A stretch of 64,000 bases of DNA from Notospermus geniculatus (GCA_002633025.1 NMRB01002341.1:38568-102567); one strand, 5' to 3'; numbered from the stretch's first letter, positions 1 through 9,672 are shown. Numbers and translations are program-made. The notes: generated by a model not told the origin, from the letters alone.

Positions 1-583
1 ACTTTAAATTGGGGATCAATTTTCAGCCGTCTCACACCTTCTTGACTTGTGAAAATGAGCTAAAAATGTGGAAAGAAACGGGATAACTAACCGTCAGCTC
101 CATGCATCTATGATATCCATAACTGGCTATGAGGACACCCGTGTAAACGTAAGCATGGTAAGAATATCCACCGGTGAAAGTGTCCGTGGCCGTTTCTATT
201 TCCTTTCACGCCGACAGAACTTTTCTCGTTAGCCCCAACATCCACTTCACTTCTGAACAAATTTACATCCATCATGCTGGCTAGAGCCACCCTCCCAGAG
301 CAGCGTCTTTACCTCGCATAAACTTTGTGTGCGGCATAAGAGGAGCATGAGCAAAGCCCTGCTTTTGGAGAATGGCCTAGAGTCGCCGCATCAGATTAAG
401 GGAATGGTCACGGCTGGCCACCTGCCACCTGTCGTGTTTGATGTCATTTTACAATGATAAGCCAGCCAGTTCCAAGAAAATTTCAACTTCATCAAACCTT
501 TTGATCGAGAAACTGCTTTGGAAATGACAGCAGACGAGACACCGACGGCAGTGTCGGCTCATTCCATTCTCAACTTGGAGCTT
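1..583. other. Unassigned DNA
   Basis: No convincing exon, repeat or inverted repeat was found here. Short open frames lack splice-site context. The stretch ends at the 9-bp direct repeat that bounds the next element. Confidence 0.4.
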
Positions 584-592
584 GAAAACTTT

Positions 593-988
593 CATTTTGG
601 TTCCCGAAGCCACCGCTAGGGCTAGAAGGCTTCGGCTCTGGCTGCCATTTTGTTGCTGACGTCAATGTAACGGTCCATTTTCTGGTAAAATTTCATTCTC
701 CTCCGGTCGACAAAACGGCGATTATTTTCACTTTGTTACAGATCTGCAACACATACCAACTTTCTCACCAACAGAAACTTCCTCGGTGTTGCCATTTCGC
801 ACGATTCGGCGTGTTCAATCACATTAGCACCCACGTGGTTACCGGCATTCCATTCTAAAAATAACCCGGGATGTCAACATAACGGTATCTGCGCATGCGC
901 ACTGAGATCCGCGACAAATTTTTGTCGCGAAAATGGCAGCCAGAGCCGAAGCCTTCTAGCCCTAGCGGTGGCTTCGGGAACCAAAATG
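593..988. mobile_element. MITE with ~60-bp TIRs and 9-bp TSD (Mutator-like)
   Basis: A 396-bp element with long terminal inverted repeats. The left arm (593-650) reads CATTTTGGTTCCCGAAGCC onward and the right arm (930-988) is its complement. It is flanked by the perfect 9-bp direct repeat GAAAACTTT at 584-592 and 989-997. A 9-bp duplication is typical of Mutator-like elements, but no transposase is present, so the superfamily is inferred from TSD length only. A right-arm fragment of the same family lies at 6858-6987. Confidence 0.8.
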
Positions 989-1064
989 GAAAACTTTGCC
1001 AGATTTGCCAGCTTTCCCGAACAACGACGGAAAGACCCGAGTTGTTCCGAATGGGCTCATTCAA

Positions 1065-1128
1065 GTAGTTTGGTTCCCGAACCCACCGCTAGGGATAGCC
1101 CTAGCGGTGGGTTCTGGAACCAAACTAC
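1065..1128. mobile_element. 64-bp hairpin insertion with 8-9 bp TSD
   Basis: The insertion is only 64 bp, almost all of it an inverted repeat: GTAGTTTGGTTCCCGAACCC against its complement around a tiny loop. TCATTCAA occurs directly at 1057-1064 and 1129-1136; the duplication can be read as 9 bp (CTCATTCAA). Its arms match the terminal repeats of the 593-988 element (GGTTCCCGAA-CCACCGCTAGGG), so it looks like a minimal derivative made of TIRs only. Confidence 0.75.
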
Positions 1129-1282
1129 TCATTCAAGGACTTTGAGAAATGTACGAGAGCCGAGAAGTTTATTCAATCTTCAATCCTGACGCTCGAACCC
1201 GATGTGACGTTTCGAATATTCACGTATGTCAATACGTTTCTACCAACTCGTTGGTGCATTTTGAGAAGGTTTATGCGATGTA

Positions 1283-1648
1283 CAGTCTTTGACGAATGTT
1301 TATATCCACCGAAAATCTGCCATAACCTTTCTATAAATTGAGAACATTTAATGCGGTTTTCAACATTTAAAACAAACGTCAATTTTTTTGAGAAACTGAG
1401 ATAAAATCCGGTGGCAAAATATTGGCTGTTGTCAGGTGTTGCGACAAGTTTTTTTACAAAACAAATTCACAAAAGTCCCGAAAAGAAAAAGTAGGTTTCG
1501 GACAGTTTGTTTTGTTCAGCAGCTGATTATATAACGCCGAAGTAAAGTAGCCCTAAATTTGACAGTGTGAAAATAGCAAAAAAGATTGACATTCTGTACC
1601 GAAAACCGTATCTGATTTTGGGTGGAGATAAACTTTCGTCAGTGACTG
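1283..1648. mobile_element. Tc1/mariner-like MITE, TA TSD
   Basis: A 366-bp element with inverted ends CAGTCTTTGACGAA and its near complement TTCGTCAGTGACTG, flanked by TA at 1281-1282 and 1649-1650. The subterminal block TTTATATCCACC pairs with GGTGGAGATAAA. Two relatives lie at 23382-23795 and 55217-55381. TA targeting and the CAGT start fit Tc1/mariner; there is no coding capacity. Confidence 0.8.
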
Positions 1649-1917
1649 TACATAGAGGGAATAATACCGACGATGATAAGACATCGTATGGAAGATTATC
1701 ATCATTGTTTGTCCCTTTGATCTAAAGGATGCATCCAATATGTGCATTATCCGAGGATAATCACATAGTGTCTGCATGTTTTTGCATCCATGCAGGCTTG
1801 TACGCGCTTAAAGCTGAACTGCAACGATATAAGCCGCATACAAGATACGATCGATCAGCGGACAGAGTATTTGTGACGTCACGCTTGGTTACAACTTCCA
1901 GACTGCTCCCGAATTAA

Positions 1918-2122
1918 AGGACCACGGTATTGCCATTTTTTCTCGACAGGCGGCGCCACCGCCCCACTCTCCAACCCAGGGACTAACTACGTTGTCGGCG
2001 AATTGACCTGATTTACTACGCACATTTTGAAAAGTATTTTTGTAGTTCGTGTTACTGCCGCTAGGTGGCTCCCTCTACGTCGGCAGCCAAATAACGCATT
2101 TGAGATCCAATACCGTGCTACT
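1918..2122 (+). mobile_element. TTAA element, family Y
   Basis: A 205-bp element bounded by TTAA at 1914-1917 and 2123-2126, with ends AGGACCACGGTATTG and CAATACCGTGCTACT. The interior (TTTCTCGACAGGCGGCGCCA, TTGCTGCCGCTAGGTGG-like) is shared with 54707-54916 and, inverted, with 55109-55494. A TTAA duplication points to piggyBac- or Kolobok-type transposition. Confidence 0.8.
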
Positions 2123-2207
2123 TTAAGAAAGGTTGTATTTGAGGTTAAATCCGAACATCAAGGCGTTACAAAAAACACGGTGAAGATCTCAAGTCATTTT
2201 GATGTGT

Positions 2208-2345
2208 GCACGATTCGCAGCGAAACAAGGCGTTGGGCGGCGCTGCAGTCGTCAGGATGATCTCGAGTCGTAGTTAAGAAAGGCGTTGGGCGGCGCTGCA
2301 GTCGTCAAGACGATATCGAATCGTAGTTAAGAAAGAAAGACATTG
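2208..2345 (+). repeat. ~50-bp minisatellite, short array
   Basis: Two to three units containing GGCGGCGCTGCAGTCGTC and GATCTCGAGTCGTAG. The same unit forms the larger array at 4210-4700 and occurs at 10020-10195 and 41770-41900. Confidence 0.75.
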
Positions 2346-3073
2346 GAGCCGCAGTAGTTCAATCCTTACAAACTAAAATAATTTTTAACATCAGCTGTGA
2401 CATAATGGGACAGTAGGCCTACGTTGTAGGCCTACTATAATACTGTAAGCTCGGGCTTCTAAACAGTCATAATGAGCCCAGAATCGCCGACAAAAAACCC
2501 TATCGCTAACTATATGTACCCGTAAGTATTAAAACTCGGAAAGGTAGGGACAGTTCGGTTATCAGGATAAACGCTCACGTAAACCCATCAGGTGTCACAG
2601 GCTGAGGTACCGAAAGAGTGTTACCTGCTATTATGAACGTTTTCGTCGTCCTACCGATTATTATAACGTCACAATTTCATGGATTTCCGAGCAAAATGCA
2701 GCTTAATTCATATTTCAGTAAAATTCACGGATCAGCACATCAATTTTTTATCAAAAATAGCCGACGATCCTATCGCATCATTTTAGATTAACGATCCTGC
2801 ATCCACTTTTTGACGGATTAAGTTATTTTAAGACGATTAAGCCTCGGATTAACGGATTAACTCGCCCAGTTATCCGTTTTTCCATGCTTCATGTAGGTTT
2901 TAATGCAAATTTGATTAATTTCCCTATCCCTGCTTTATAGTCACGACGCCTACATGCTGATGTTCTATTAAGCATTGATTTTTGGGTGTGGGATTAGGCC
3001 TGCTGTCAACTTGAAGGTTATATCAGCAAATTTAATCTGGCGTAGGAGGAAACCGGAAAAATTGGATTCTTCA
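2346..3073. other. Unassigned AT-rich DNA
   Basis: No exon with splice signals, tandem array or paired inverted repeat was found. The word TAGGCCTAC appears at 2417-2434 as a local palindrome. Confidence 0.4.
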
Positions 3074-3227
3074 CGTCCGTCGCATGGGATTACGCCGCGG
3101 TGCCTTGTACTTTGTGTCTTTGCAAGGGCAAGTAAAAGACCCCATCCAAGTGAGGACCATGAGTAGCTTGAGATGGCCTCTTCCTACTTACCAGGGCCAA
3201 TAATGCTATGGCTTTAGCCCTGATGGG
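3074..3227 (+). mobile_element. tRNA-Val-like SINE, body only
   Basis: A 5'-truncated SINE copy lacking the tRNA head. It carries the family landmarks TTTGCAAGGGCAAGTAAAAG, GACCCCATCCAAGTGAGG and TAGCTTGAGATGGCCTCTTC, ending with the TTAGCCCTGATGG tail. It abuts a second copy beginning at 3230. Confidence 0.8.
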
Positions 3228-3229
3228 AA

Positions 3230-3683
3230 GATACATTAATCATTCCTGGCTTTTCAGCCTGTCGGAATGGACAGTAAGCCGCGGGCGGTGCCTTTACAAG
3301 GGCAAGTAAAAGACCCCATCCAAGTGAGGAACACAGGCACGGATCCAGAGGGGGCGGAAGGGACGTACGTACGCCCCCCCCCCCTATTTTTGGCAGACCA
3401 ATGATTTTTTTTAGCAAGAAAAATTCAATCACATAAAAAATTTGAGTATTTTGCTCTCAGATGCCAGGAAAATGCATCTAAAAGCACTTAAAATGTCAAA
3501 TTTTCCTAGGGGAGGACCCCCAGACCCCCCGTTTGGGCTTCCCGCTTTCATTGTCTACCGCATCCGTCAAGCTACGTCCCCCCTTTCTGTCAACCTTGGA
3601 TCCGTGCCTGGAACATGAGTAGTTTGAGATGGCTTCTTCCGTACTTACTAGGGCCAATAATGCTTCCGCTTCAGTCCTGTTGG
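3230..3683 (+). mobile_element. SINE split by a 5-bp-TSD element
   Basis: A second SINE copy directly after the first. Its body runs 3230-3333 and resumes at 3611-3683 (TGAGTAGTTTGAGATGGC...). The 277 bp between are a separate transposon. Joining the two halves across the insertion restores the continuity seen in intact copies, so the SINE is the older insertion. Confidence 0.8.
3334..3610. mobile_element. 5-bp-TSD MITE nested in a SINE
   Basis: A 277-bp element with 13-bp perfect TIRs CAGGCACGGATCC / GGATCCGTGCCTG, flanked by the direct repeat GAACA (3329-3333, 3611-3615), a word present once in intact SINEs. A C-rich tract and the subterminal block GGACCCCCAGACCCCC recur in 45507-45808, which also has a 5-bp TSD. 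The CAG...CTG ends are hAT-like; 5-bp duplications are described for some hAT-like groups, but this placement is inference. Confidence 0.85.
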
Positions 3684-3737
3684 AAAACAACCAAAGCAAA
3701 AACACTGTTAGGGCCCAGAGCGGCCTTGAAAGACAAT

Positions 3738-3856
3738 GGGCCGTATTCTAGAACGTTCCTTAACATTAAGGTCCACCTTAAATCTATTGTTCTCGATGGT
3801 TTTACAATAGACTTAAGGTCGACCTTAACGTTAAGGAACGTTCTAGAATACGGGCC
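3738..3856. mobile_element. Hairpin MITE, GGGCC-GTATTC family
   Basis: A 119-bp near-perfect hairpin opening GGGCCGTATTCTAGAACG and closing with its complement; the interior arms contain TTAAGGTCCACCTTAA. The TSD is not clear. Relatives with GGSCCRTATTC ends lie at 45091-45199, 51276-51408 and 52101-52406. Confidence 0.7.
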
Positions 3857-4144
3857 AAAATGTTAAATGTTTCTGAAAATGCGATGTCACTTACATCGTT
3901 AAAAATATAAATGTAAGCAAAAATTATCAAGGTTGTACTAGTCAATTATTTCACTAAGACGCATAACCCAGCAGAGTCCATAATCCATAAACAGCACTCA
4001 TCCATGGCGCAGAATAATACCCCCTTATTACAGCACAATTAATAAATTCGAAAAAAGCGCAGCCATCCATTCTCATGCTCAACGGAGCTGTCAGTCTGAA
4101 CGCGTTGGAGATTTTCAACATCTGCGCGTACACATTTCGGCAAA

Positions 4145-4215
4145 ATGGGCGGTTATATCCCCAAATAACGACTTTCTAAAACAAAGAAGTTGTAAGTCAT
4201 GATTTCGACTCTTCG
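4145..4215 (+). repeat. GGGCGGTTATA terminal repeat leading into the minisatellite
   Basis: The words GGGCGGTTATATCC then AAATAACGACTTTCT match the termini of the element at 41684-41963, whose interior is the same minisatellite. This is probably the left end of an element whose interior expanded into the 4216-4700 array. Confidence 0.5.
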
Positions 4216-4700
4216 TAATGTGATCTCGAGTTGTAGCAAAGAAAGACGTTGGGCGGCGCTGCAGTCGTTAAGGTCTCGGGCCACTTGTGCGTTTTGCGCT
4301 GCGTGATGCGTCAAATCTTTTGTTATTTTCCGCCGTTCTGCTTCCTAACAAAAGATTTGACGCATCACGCAGCGCAAAACGCACAAGTGGCCCGAGACCT
4401 TTAGGGTCTCGAGTCGTAGAGAAAGACGTTCTGCTGCAGTCGTCAGGATGATCTCGAGTCGTAACTAAGGAAGACGTTGGGCTGCGCTGCAGTCGTCAGG
4501 ATGATCTCGAGTCGAGAAAGACGTTGGGCGGCGCTGCAGTCGTCAGGATGATCTCGAGTCGAGAAAGACGCTGGGCGGCGCTGCAGTCGTCAAGATGATC
4601 TCGAGTCGTACCTAAGGAAGACGTTGGGCGGCGCTGCAGTCGTCAGGATGATCTCGAGTCGCAGCTGAGAAAGACGTTGGGCGGCGCTGCAGTTGTCATG
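4216..4700 (+). repeat. ~50-bp minisatellite array (about 7 units)
   Basis: Direct repeats of about 46-53 bp: GATCTCGAGTCG, a variable AAGAAAGACG segment, then GGGCGGCGCTGCAGTCGTC. Unit length varies by loss of the GTAGCTAA segment. The array is split between its first and second unit by the hairpin element at 4272-4399. Confidence 0.9.
4272..4399. mobile_element. Perfect hairpin element inside the minisatellite
   Basis: 128 bp with 54-bp arms that match perfectly (GGTCTCGGGCCACTTGTGCG onward and its complement) around a 20-bp loop. Flanks are TTAA (4268-4271) and TTTA (4400-4403), so a TTAA target with one later change is likely. Perfect arms argue for a recent insertion or ongoing conversion between arms. 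Confidence 0.8.
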
Positions 4701-5038
4701 GTGAGAGGCCCTGATGTTTCCGCTGCGCCGTTCTCTAACAGCCAGTCCTGACTAGTTGCTAGTGTACAGTGGTAACTCGATAATTGAGCACGTATCAGAG
4801 TTAACAGTAAGAACAATTAGAGATATAGATAAAGGAGTAACCAATGGCTAAGTAGCCCTCATTGGTGAACGGCTACAGAGAGCATTGACGTGATTTGAAT
4901 CGTAAACGGAGATTCAAAGATATGTCTTTCGATTGATCTTGGAAGTGACTGACGTTTCTCTAGTGACGTTGTACTGTACTGGGTTCCTGGACAGACATAA
5001 GGAAGGTTAAAGAAGGTTTCTCGCCGTAAGAGCCTTGA

Positions 5039-5448
5039 TAGCAGAGTGGTTATCACGTCCGCTTAGCATGCGCCAGGTCCCGGGGTGAAATCCAGTCAGG
5101 GCCATATGGGATTTATCATTCCTGGCTCTTCAGTCCGTCACATGGGACGGTAAGCCGTGGCGCCTTCTACATGTGCCTTTGCAAGGGCAAGTAAGCTAAA
5201 AGACCCCATCCAAGTGAGGAACATATTGAGTAGCTTGAGATGGCGTCTTCCGTACGTACTAGGGCCAATAATAGGGAGGTTTCGAAATCAAACGATAAAC
5301 GTAAACTTTAACGACAACTTTATTTTTGTACCGAAAATGCAATGCAAAATCTGGTTAATGTGTAGTATAAAAAATAACGTTGTCGTAAAGTTTTAGTTTA
5401 TCGTTTGATTTCGAAACCTCCCCATAGCTATGGATTCGGCCCTGACGG
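5039..5448 (+). mobile_element. Full-length tRNA-Val-like SINE with nested MITE
   Basis: The head at 5041-5096 has A-box-like GTGGTTATCACGTCC and a damaged B box. The anticodon-loop region TTAGC and overall layout resemble tRNA-Val. The body follows through GACCCCATCCAAGTGAGGAAC. Near its 3' end a TA MITE (5274-5423) splits the tail word AATAATGCTATGG; the SINE resumes as GCTATGGATTCGGCCCTGA. Confidence 0.8.
5274..5423. mobile_element. GGGAGGTTT hairpin MITE (TA site)
   Basis: A ~150-bp hairpin. The left arm reads GGGAGGTTTCGAAATCAAAC then GATAAACGTAAAC; the right arm is its complement. TA lies on both sides. It interrupts the 3' tail of a SINE. Further copies: 6006-6156, 9673-10008 and 44559-44709. 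Confidence 0.85.
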
Positions 5449-5459
5449 AAACATCAAGT

Positions 5460-5740
5460 AAATACATGCGCAAATTTTTCAATTTGTCAAATCGGGGGAA
5501 AATTTTTTCCCGGTTTTGAGAAACATCGCCCGAAAATCATGCGCAAATTTTTCAGTTTGTCAAATTGGGGGAAAATTTTTTCCCGGTTTTGAGAAACATC
5601 GCCCGAAAAATCAGACAAAATGTCATGTCATGACAAGAAAATTTCTCAAAATGGAAGAAAATTTTCTCCCAATTTGAGAAATTGAAAAATTCCAAAATTT
5701 CCCACTATTTTCCACTTTTGTTTCTTACCCCCTTAGTCAT
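5460..5740. repeat. Tandem duplication with AAATTTTTTCCCGG motif
   Basis: A unit of about 86 bp starting ATGCGCAAATTTTTCA and ending GAGAAACATCGCCCGAAAA is present twice (5466-5550, 5551-5610). The following segment (GTGTCATGTCATGAC-like, then TTTCCCACTATTTTCC) matches one arm of the palindromic element at 56616-56885, so this is a rearranged copy of it. Confidence 0.7.
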
Positions 5741-5804
5741 GCGTAATTTTGTCAACAGGCATACTGGCCCAGGGGAAGTATTTGCTAGCCTTTATTCATA
5801 TTAC

Positions 5805-5900
5805 CATAAAGGAATCAACCATAAAGGTTTAACTGCGAACGATGAGCTTACTGAGGGATACACTTCCTGTGTTGCCACCAGATGTCTCTCNCGCCTGCTT
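5805..5900 (+). repeat. Dispersed repeat shared with 29713-29812
   Basis: The words AAAGGTTTAACTGCGAAC and GAGGGATACACTTC, then GTTGCCACCAGATGTCTCTC, recur at 29713-29812. The repeat is otherwise unclassified. An ambiguous base sits at 5891. Confidence 0.65.
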
Positions 5901-6005
5901 CACGCCTATAGCAACAGGTAGTTGGCGTTTGACGTCGAAGACTTGGTTATTTGTTGGAAAGGTCTGTATCGGTCGCCGTGCATGCCAGATGTCAAAACAA
6001 AGATA

Positions 6006-6156
6006 GGGAGGTTTAGAAATCAAACGATAAACGTAAACGTTAACGACAACGTTATTTTCGTACCAAAAATGCAATATAAAATCTGGCTAATGTATAGTAT
6101 ATGAAAAATAACGTTGTCGTAAAGTTTACGTTTATCGTTTGATTTCTTAACCTCCC
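6006..6156. mobile_element. GGGAGGTTT hairpin MITE (TA site)
   Basis: A second copy of the family, flanked by TA at 6004-6005 and 6157-6158. Arms are near-complementary over most of the length (AAACGATAAACGTAAACG against CGTTTATCGTTTGATTTC). Confidence 0.85.
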
Positions 6157-6423
6157 TATCTCCACATGTGACACTATACTTGTAGTTGTAACCATTCGAC
6201 TAAATCGGTCAATACATACATACATTTCTGGTATCAAATGATCGAACAAACACATCGACATATGTGGCGTGCAATCGATATTCATGTCTTTATAAGAATT
6301 CCTGTAGGCCTACAGTAATCTACCCTGAGAGAAAGTTAACATGTGTGTTTGCCTCACGTTGCTGTTTTATGATGTTTAGTAGAACTAGGCCTGTGGCACT
6401 GAACTGCCAATCTCGTCAATGGC

Positions 6424-6690
6424 GAGGTTTCGCAAATCTGACGAAACGCGAAGTACGAAATACGAAATTGGACTTTATTTCCATGACGTAATGTATTTCA
6501 GGAGATGGTTGGTACCACAATCGCCTGCTGCAAGAGCGTCTTTTAGCGCATAACGTTAGACCGATGGAGTTTACGGTGTATATTAAACTTTGAAATTTAT
6601 CTTTCGTTTCCACTTCGTAGATAGGAAAAGACGCACAGGCAGTAGGGACATGGTACCAACCATCTCCAGAAATGCATTAGGTCCTGGAAA
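6424..6690. mobile_element. GTGAGGTTTCGC MITE, truncated copy
   Basis: The left arm GAGGTTTCGCAAATCTGACG and interior (AGATGGTTGGTACCAC, TTTTAGCGCATAACG) match complete copies at 10689-11313, 36480-36872 and 58983-59374. The right terminus is missing, and the copy dies out after GTCCTGGAAATGA. Confidence 0.7.
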
Positions 6691-6857
6691 TGAGGTATGA
6701 TGGAGAGACAAAAACATTTCACGGTAAATTAATATATCTATTTTCGACACATAACAAAATAATTACGGACGCAAAGTGACTAACGCCACAATCGGGCGGT
6801 AAAGTCTTAGGCCTACATGGCTTAGTACCACGAAAACCGGTCACACTATCATACATG

Positions 6858-6987
6858 TATCCCATTCTAAAAATAACCCGTGATGTCAACATAATGATCT
6901 AAAAATAGATCCACGACAATTTTTTTCGCAAAGATGGCAGCTAGAGCCGACGCCTTATAGCCCTAGCGGTGGCTTCCGGAACCAAAA
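6858..6987. mobile_element. Right-arm fragment of the 593-988 family
   Basis: CCCATTCTAAAAATAACCCG and the arm ending GGCTTCCGGAACCAAAATG match the right part of 593-988. No left arm is present. Confidence 0.7.
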
Positions 6988-7029
6988 TGAGATGATGCAT
7001 TTGGTGTAGTGTTATATCACCCATGGACA

Positions 7030-7100
7030 ATGAATGGCCAGGACGTCATGTTGGAGAACTGGTGGGCCACCATCTTTGTTGGAAAGGTCTATAGATTGGC
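7030..7100 (+). repeat. Dispersed repeat (also 56122-56175, 61655-61740)
   Basis: ACAATGAATGGCCAGGACGT followed by CATGTTGGAGAAC and CACCATCTTTGTTGGAAAGG recurs near 56122 and, inverted, near 61655. The class is unknown; small open frames here are repeat-derived. Confidence 0.55.
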
Positions 7101-7784
7101 TTATACATGTACAACATGCTTCAAATTACCACGGCATACTGAAGATAATAGAGAGGTTGCGCAGATTTCCGACTCCAACTCCGGCTTCAACTACCAGAAT
7201 GAATTGCAGTCCGCTGTAGACATCCTTGATAAAAACAATTTGATAGACGTTTGCAAATCGTAAAATGCCATAACTTTGTGGCAGAATAATTTCGACTCGT
7301 AAATCGGAAGTGAACGTAAATCGCAAATATTCTAGTCGTGTTTCAAGTCGTAACGACTAGGATTACGACTTCAGTATTCATTACTTATCCGCATTTCCGG
7401 TTTATAAGGCCAAATTTTTCTGCCTTCAATTTGTGATGTTTGACGAATTGACACTTCTATCAAATCGTTTTTATCAAGGATAGCGGACTGCAATTCATTC
7501 TCGTAGCTAAAGTCGGAGTCGGAAAGCTGCGCATTCTCTCTAATATCGAAGGATCGGTGAAGTCAATTCAGATTTCTTTATGCCATCGTTCTGAGGTCAA
7601 CGTTGGCTGGTAATTGGAAGGTGCGAATGATAGAAAGCGATGAGATGCATCACGAACGTAAACATGACAAAAACATCTTACACCCCGAAATGCACGGTTT
7701 ATAAACACCAGGTAGGAGTCTGTCATATACAATGTACTGTACCCCCAGTTATACCCGCCGGCCATGGAGGATTTCCTTTATGGC

Positions 7785-7845
7785 CTAGTGGTTGGATTGT
7801 TGGCCTCTTGAGCTGTAGGTTACAGCTAGACAAAATAAAAAATAA
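7785..7845 (+). repeat. Degenerate tRNA-like segment
   Basis: TGGCCTAGTGGTTGGATTG looks like an A box and TAGGTTACAGCTAGAC like a damaged B box. It probably comes from a tRNA-derived SINE. Confidence 0.3.
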
Positions 7846-7878
7846 TGCTCAGACGTATTGGGCACAACCTTTATATTA

Positions 7879-7978
7879 GGGAGGTTTCGCAAATCTGACG
7901 AAAAACGAAGTACGAAATTGGACTTCATTTCCATGACGTAATGTACAGTATTTCAGGAGATGGTTGGTACCACAAATA
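7879..7978 (+). mobile_element. GTGAGGTTTCGC MITE, left arm only
   Basis: GAGGTTTCGCAAATCTGACG to AGATGGTTGGTACCACAAAT only; the rest of the element is absent. Confidence 0.7.
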
Positions 7979-8204
7979 TGAGCATTTGCCTCATTATGAG
8001 TATATTTACCTACACACAATGAGCAAATAGAATTTCATTATGCGTACCTTTCTACTCATCTCAGGGACAAACCTGTGAGTACCCCTAAAGTACTCATCCT
8101 GAGAAGGAAATTTCTTTCAGTGTGCAATGTTTCGTGGCTCTGCCGTTTGTATTAAAACCTTTGCCAAATTCGTCTGTGTTGTTCGTCGGTGTGCCCCTAC
8201 TTAA

Positions 8205-8290
8205 CGAACGCATTCGAATTGGGAATTGAACCCGTGGCCTGCAGTCAAAGGTCCTACCCTCTGACCTCTGCAGTACCCCGCGTGGCGACG
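8205..8290 (-). repeat. tRNA-derived SINE head (fragment)
   Basis: Read on the minus strand, GCAGAGGTCAGAGGGTAGGA is A-box-like and ACGGGTTCAATTCCC is a good B box 40-45 bases on. The stem pairings of a functional tRNA are not convincing, so this is a SINE head or tRNA relic. Confidence 0.4.
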
Positions 8291-8359
8291 AAAAACCTAC
8301 CTTCTCCCCTTCTGAAGTCAGTACGCATCAGGAATTATCCATGATATACCTTTTCGTAG

Positions 8360-8471
8360 GAAATCCCAGATGGACCATACCCTGAGCTTCGACCTGCCAT
8401 ACGTCAGATTGAACACGGACAACATGTTGATACCAGCCCAGATTACCATAGAATATCGGAATCTTACACGG
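8360..8471 (+). CDS. Candidate internal exon, unknown protein
   Basis: A possible 112-nt coding exon. An acceptor-like tract ends in TTTTCGTAG at 8359, and a donor-like GGTAAAT begins at 8472. Between them one frame is open, with balanced codon use, and reads through ...DHTLSFDLPYVRLNTD... to ...ITIEYRNLTR. It would enter in phase 2 and leave in phase 0. I do not recognise a family; the alternating hydrophobic pattern suggests beta strands. The frame stays open for 29 codons past the donor, so the 3' boundary is uncertain. No partner exon is obvious within 3 kb, and it could be chance. Confidence 0.3.
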
Positions 8472-8804
8472 GTAAATATTCACCCTTGGAAAAATTTACA
8501 TTCAGACCTTGTTTTTGCCGGCGGCGAAGCTCAGTTTGTTAGCATTCATCACAAGACGTGAGTTCGACATCCCGAAGTCCATGTTCTGTATAGTAGAACT
8601 TTGTTATCAGGACAATTTTGGACTGAAAAAATTATGGTTACAGAGGTAAAAACTAATGACCGATAGGCCCCTTTCGAAAGTCGGCCATTTCGGCGCTGAG
8701 GGTAAAAACAAATCGGAAAATGCATTAAGTTTTGCCAGAAATTGCAGAAATAACTGCCAGAAACGCTTGAAATTTGGCAGAAATGTGGTGATGGCCAAAT
8801 CATT

Positions 8805-8996
8805 GAGAAGTGTGAGAAAAAAATTGGGCGTCATCGGTAAATTGTTCGAGAAATTGGTGATTTTCTACACCTGAACAATAGGTGGATTACCAGACACTTT
8901 AAACTTTCTATTGTTCAGTTGAAGGAAAACGCAGAAATCTTCAAAAATTGATCGATGGCACCCAATTTTTTTCACACACTTCTCAAGCGAGCGGCC
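8805..8996. mobile_element. Imperfect hairpin element
   Basis: The left arm GAGAAGTGTGAGAAAAAAAT then TGGGCGTCATCGGTAAA pairs with the right arm GGCACCCAATTTTTTTCAC then ACACTTCTCAA; the inner arms ACCTGAACAATAG and CTATTGTTCAGTT also pair. Mismatches suggest an old copy. No clear TSD. Confidence 0.55.
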
Positions 8997-9672
8997 ACTT
9001 CAAAGCAGTATTTTGAAAAGATGAACTTCCCACTACAGCAGATGAAATTTTCATGAATCCTTTTACTGCCAAGGCCAAATAATTCGTCGCCAAAAACTAA
9101 AATATTTAAAAAGCTTGAAAAGCACCTAAAATCTTCAGATGGTATTCATTGGAAAGCTCTCAGTGAGCACTTCAACCTACGTGACATGGTAGGTTGTTTA
9201 ATATTTTAAGATTTGGTAGGTTTATTTGTCTTAATGAAATTGCCTCTGGTAGTGAAAAAGTTAATGCATTTCATTCACAACCTTTTAGTGAACGTACGCT
9301 GCTTGTCAATTTCACGTAAAAAACAACGCCATGGATTTGGAAAACGGTAAGTGGTTCTTCACCGGAGATTTTCAATTTTCGCTTTGAAGTTTGGATGGCT
9401 GCTGTCACGGTTGTCAGGTACAGGATCTCGAAGAATCATTTTATCAAAATGGGATTTATTTTATTAAAATGGGATTGACGAGAGATGGTGTGATCAGCAG
9501 GAGGCGGATCGAAAAATCGAGAAATGCGCATTGTTTGATTAAACTTGGTGGAAGTGCTCATTGTTTTAATTACGCGCTGATACAAATTCGCATTGTTTAT
9601 TTATAGATCCCAAATTGGTATTGCAACGGTATGAATGTTTTTGTCCCCAAATAAAGACGTTACAGAATAATA

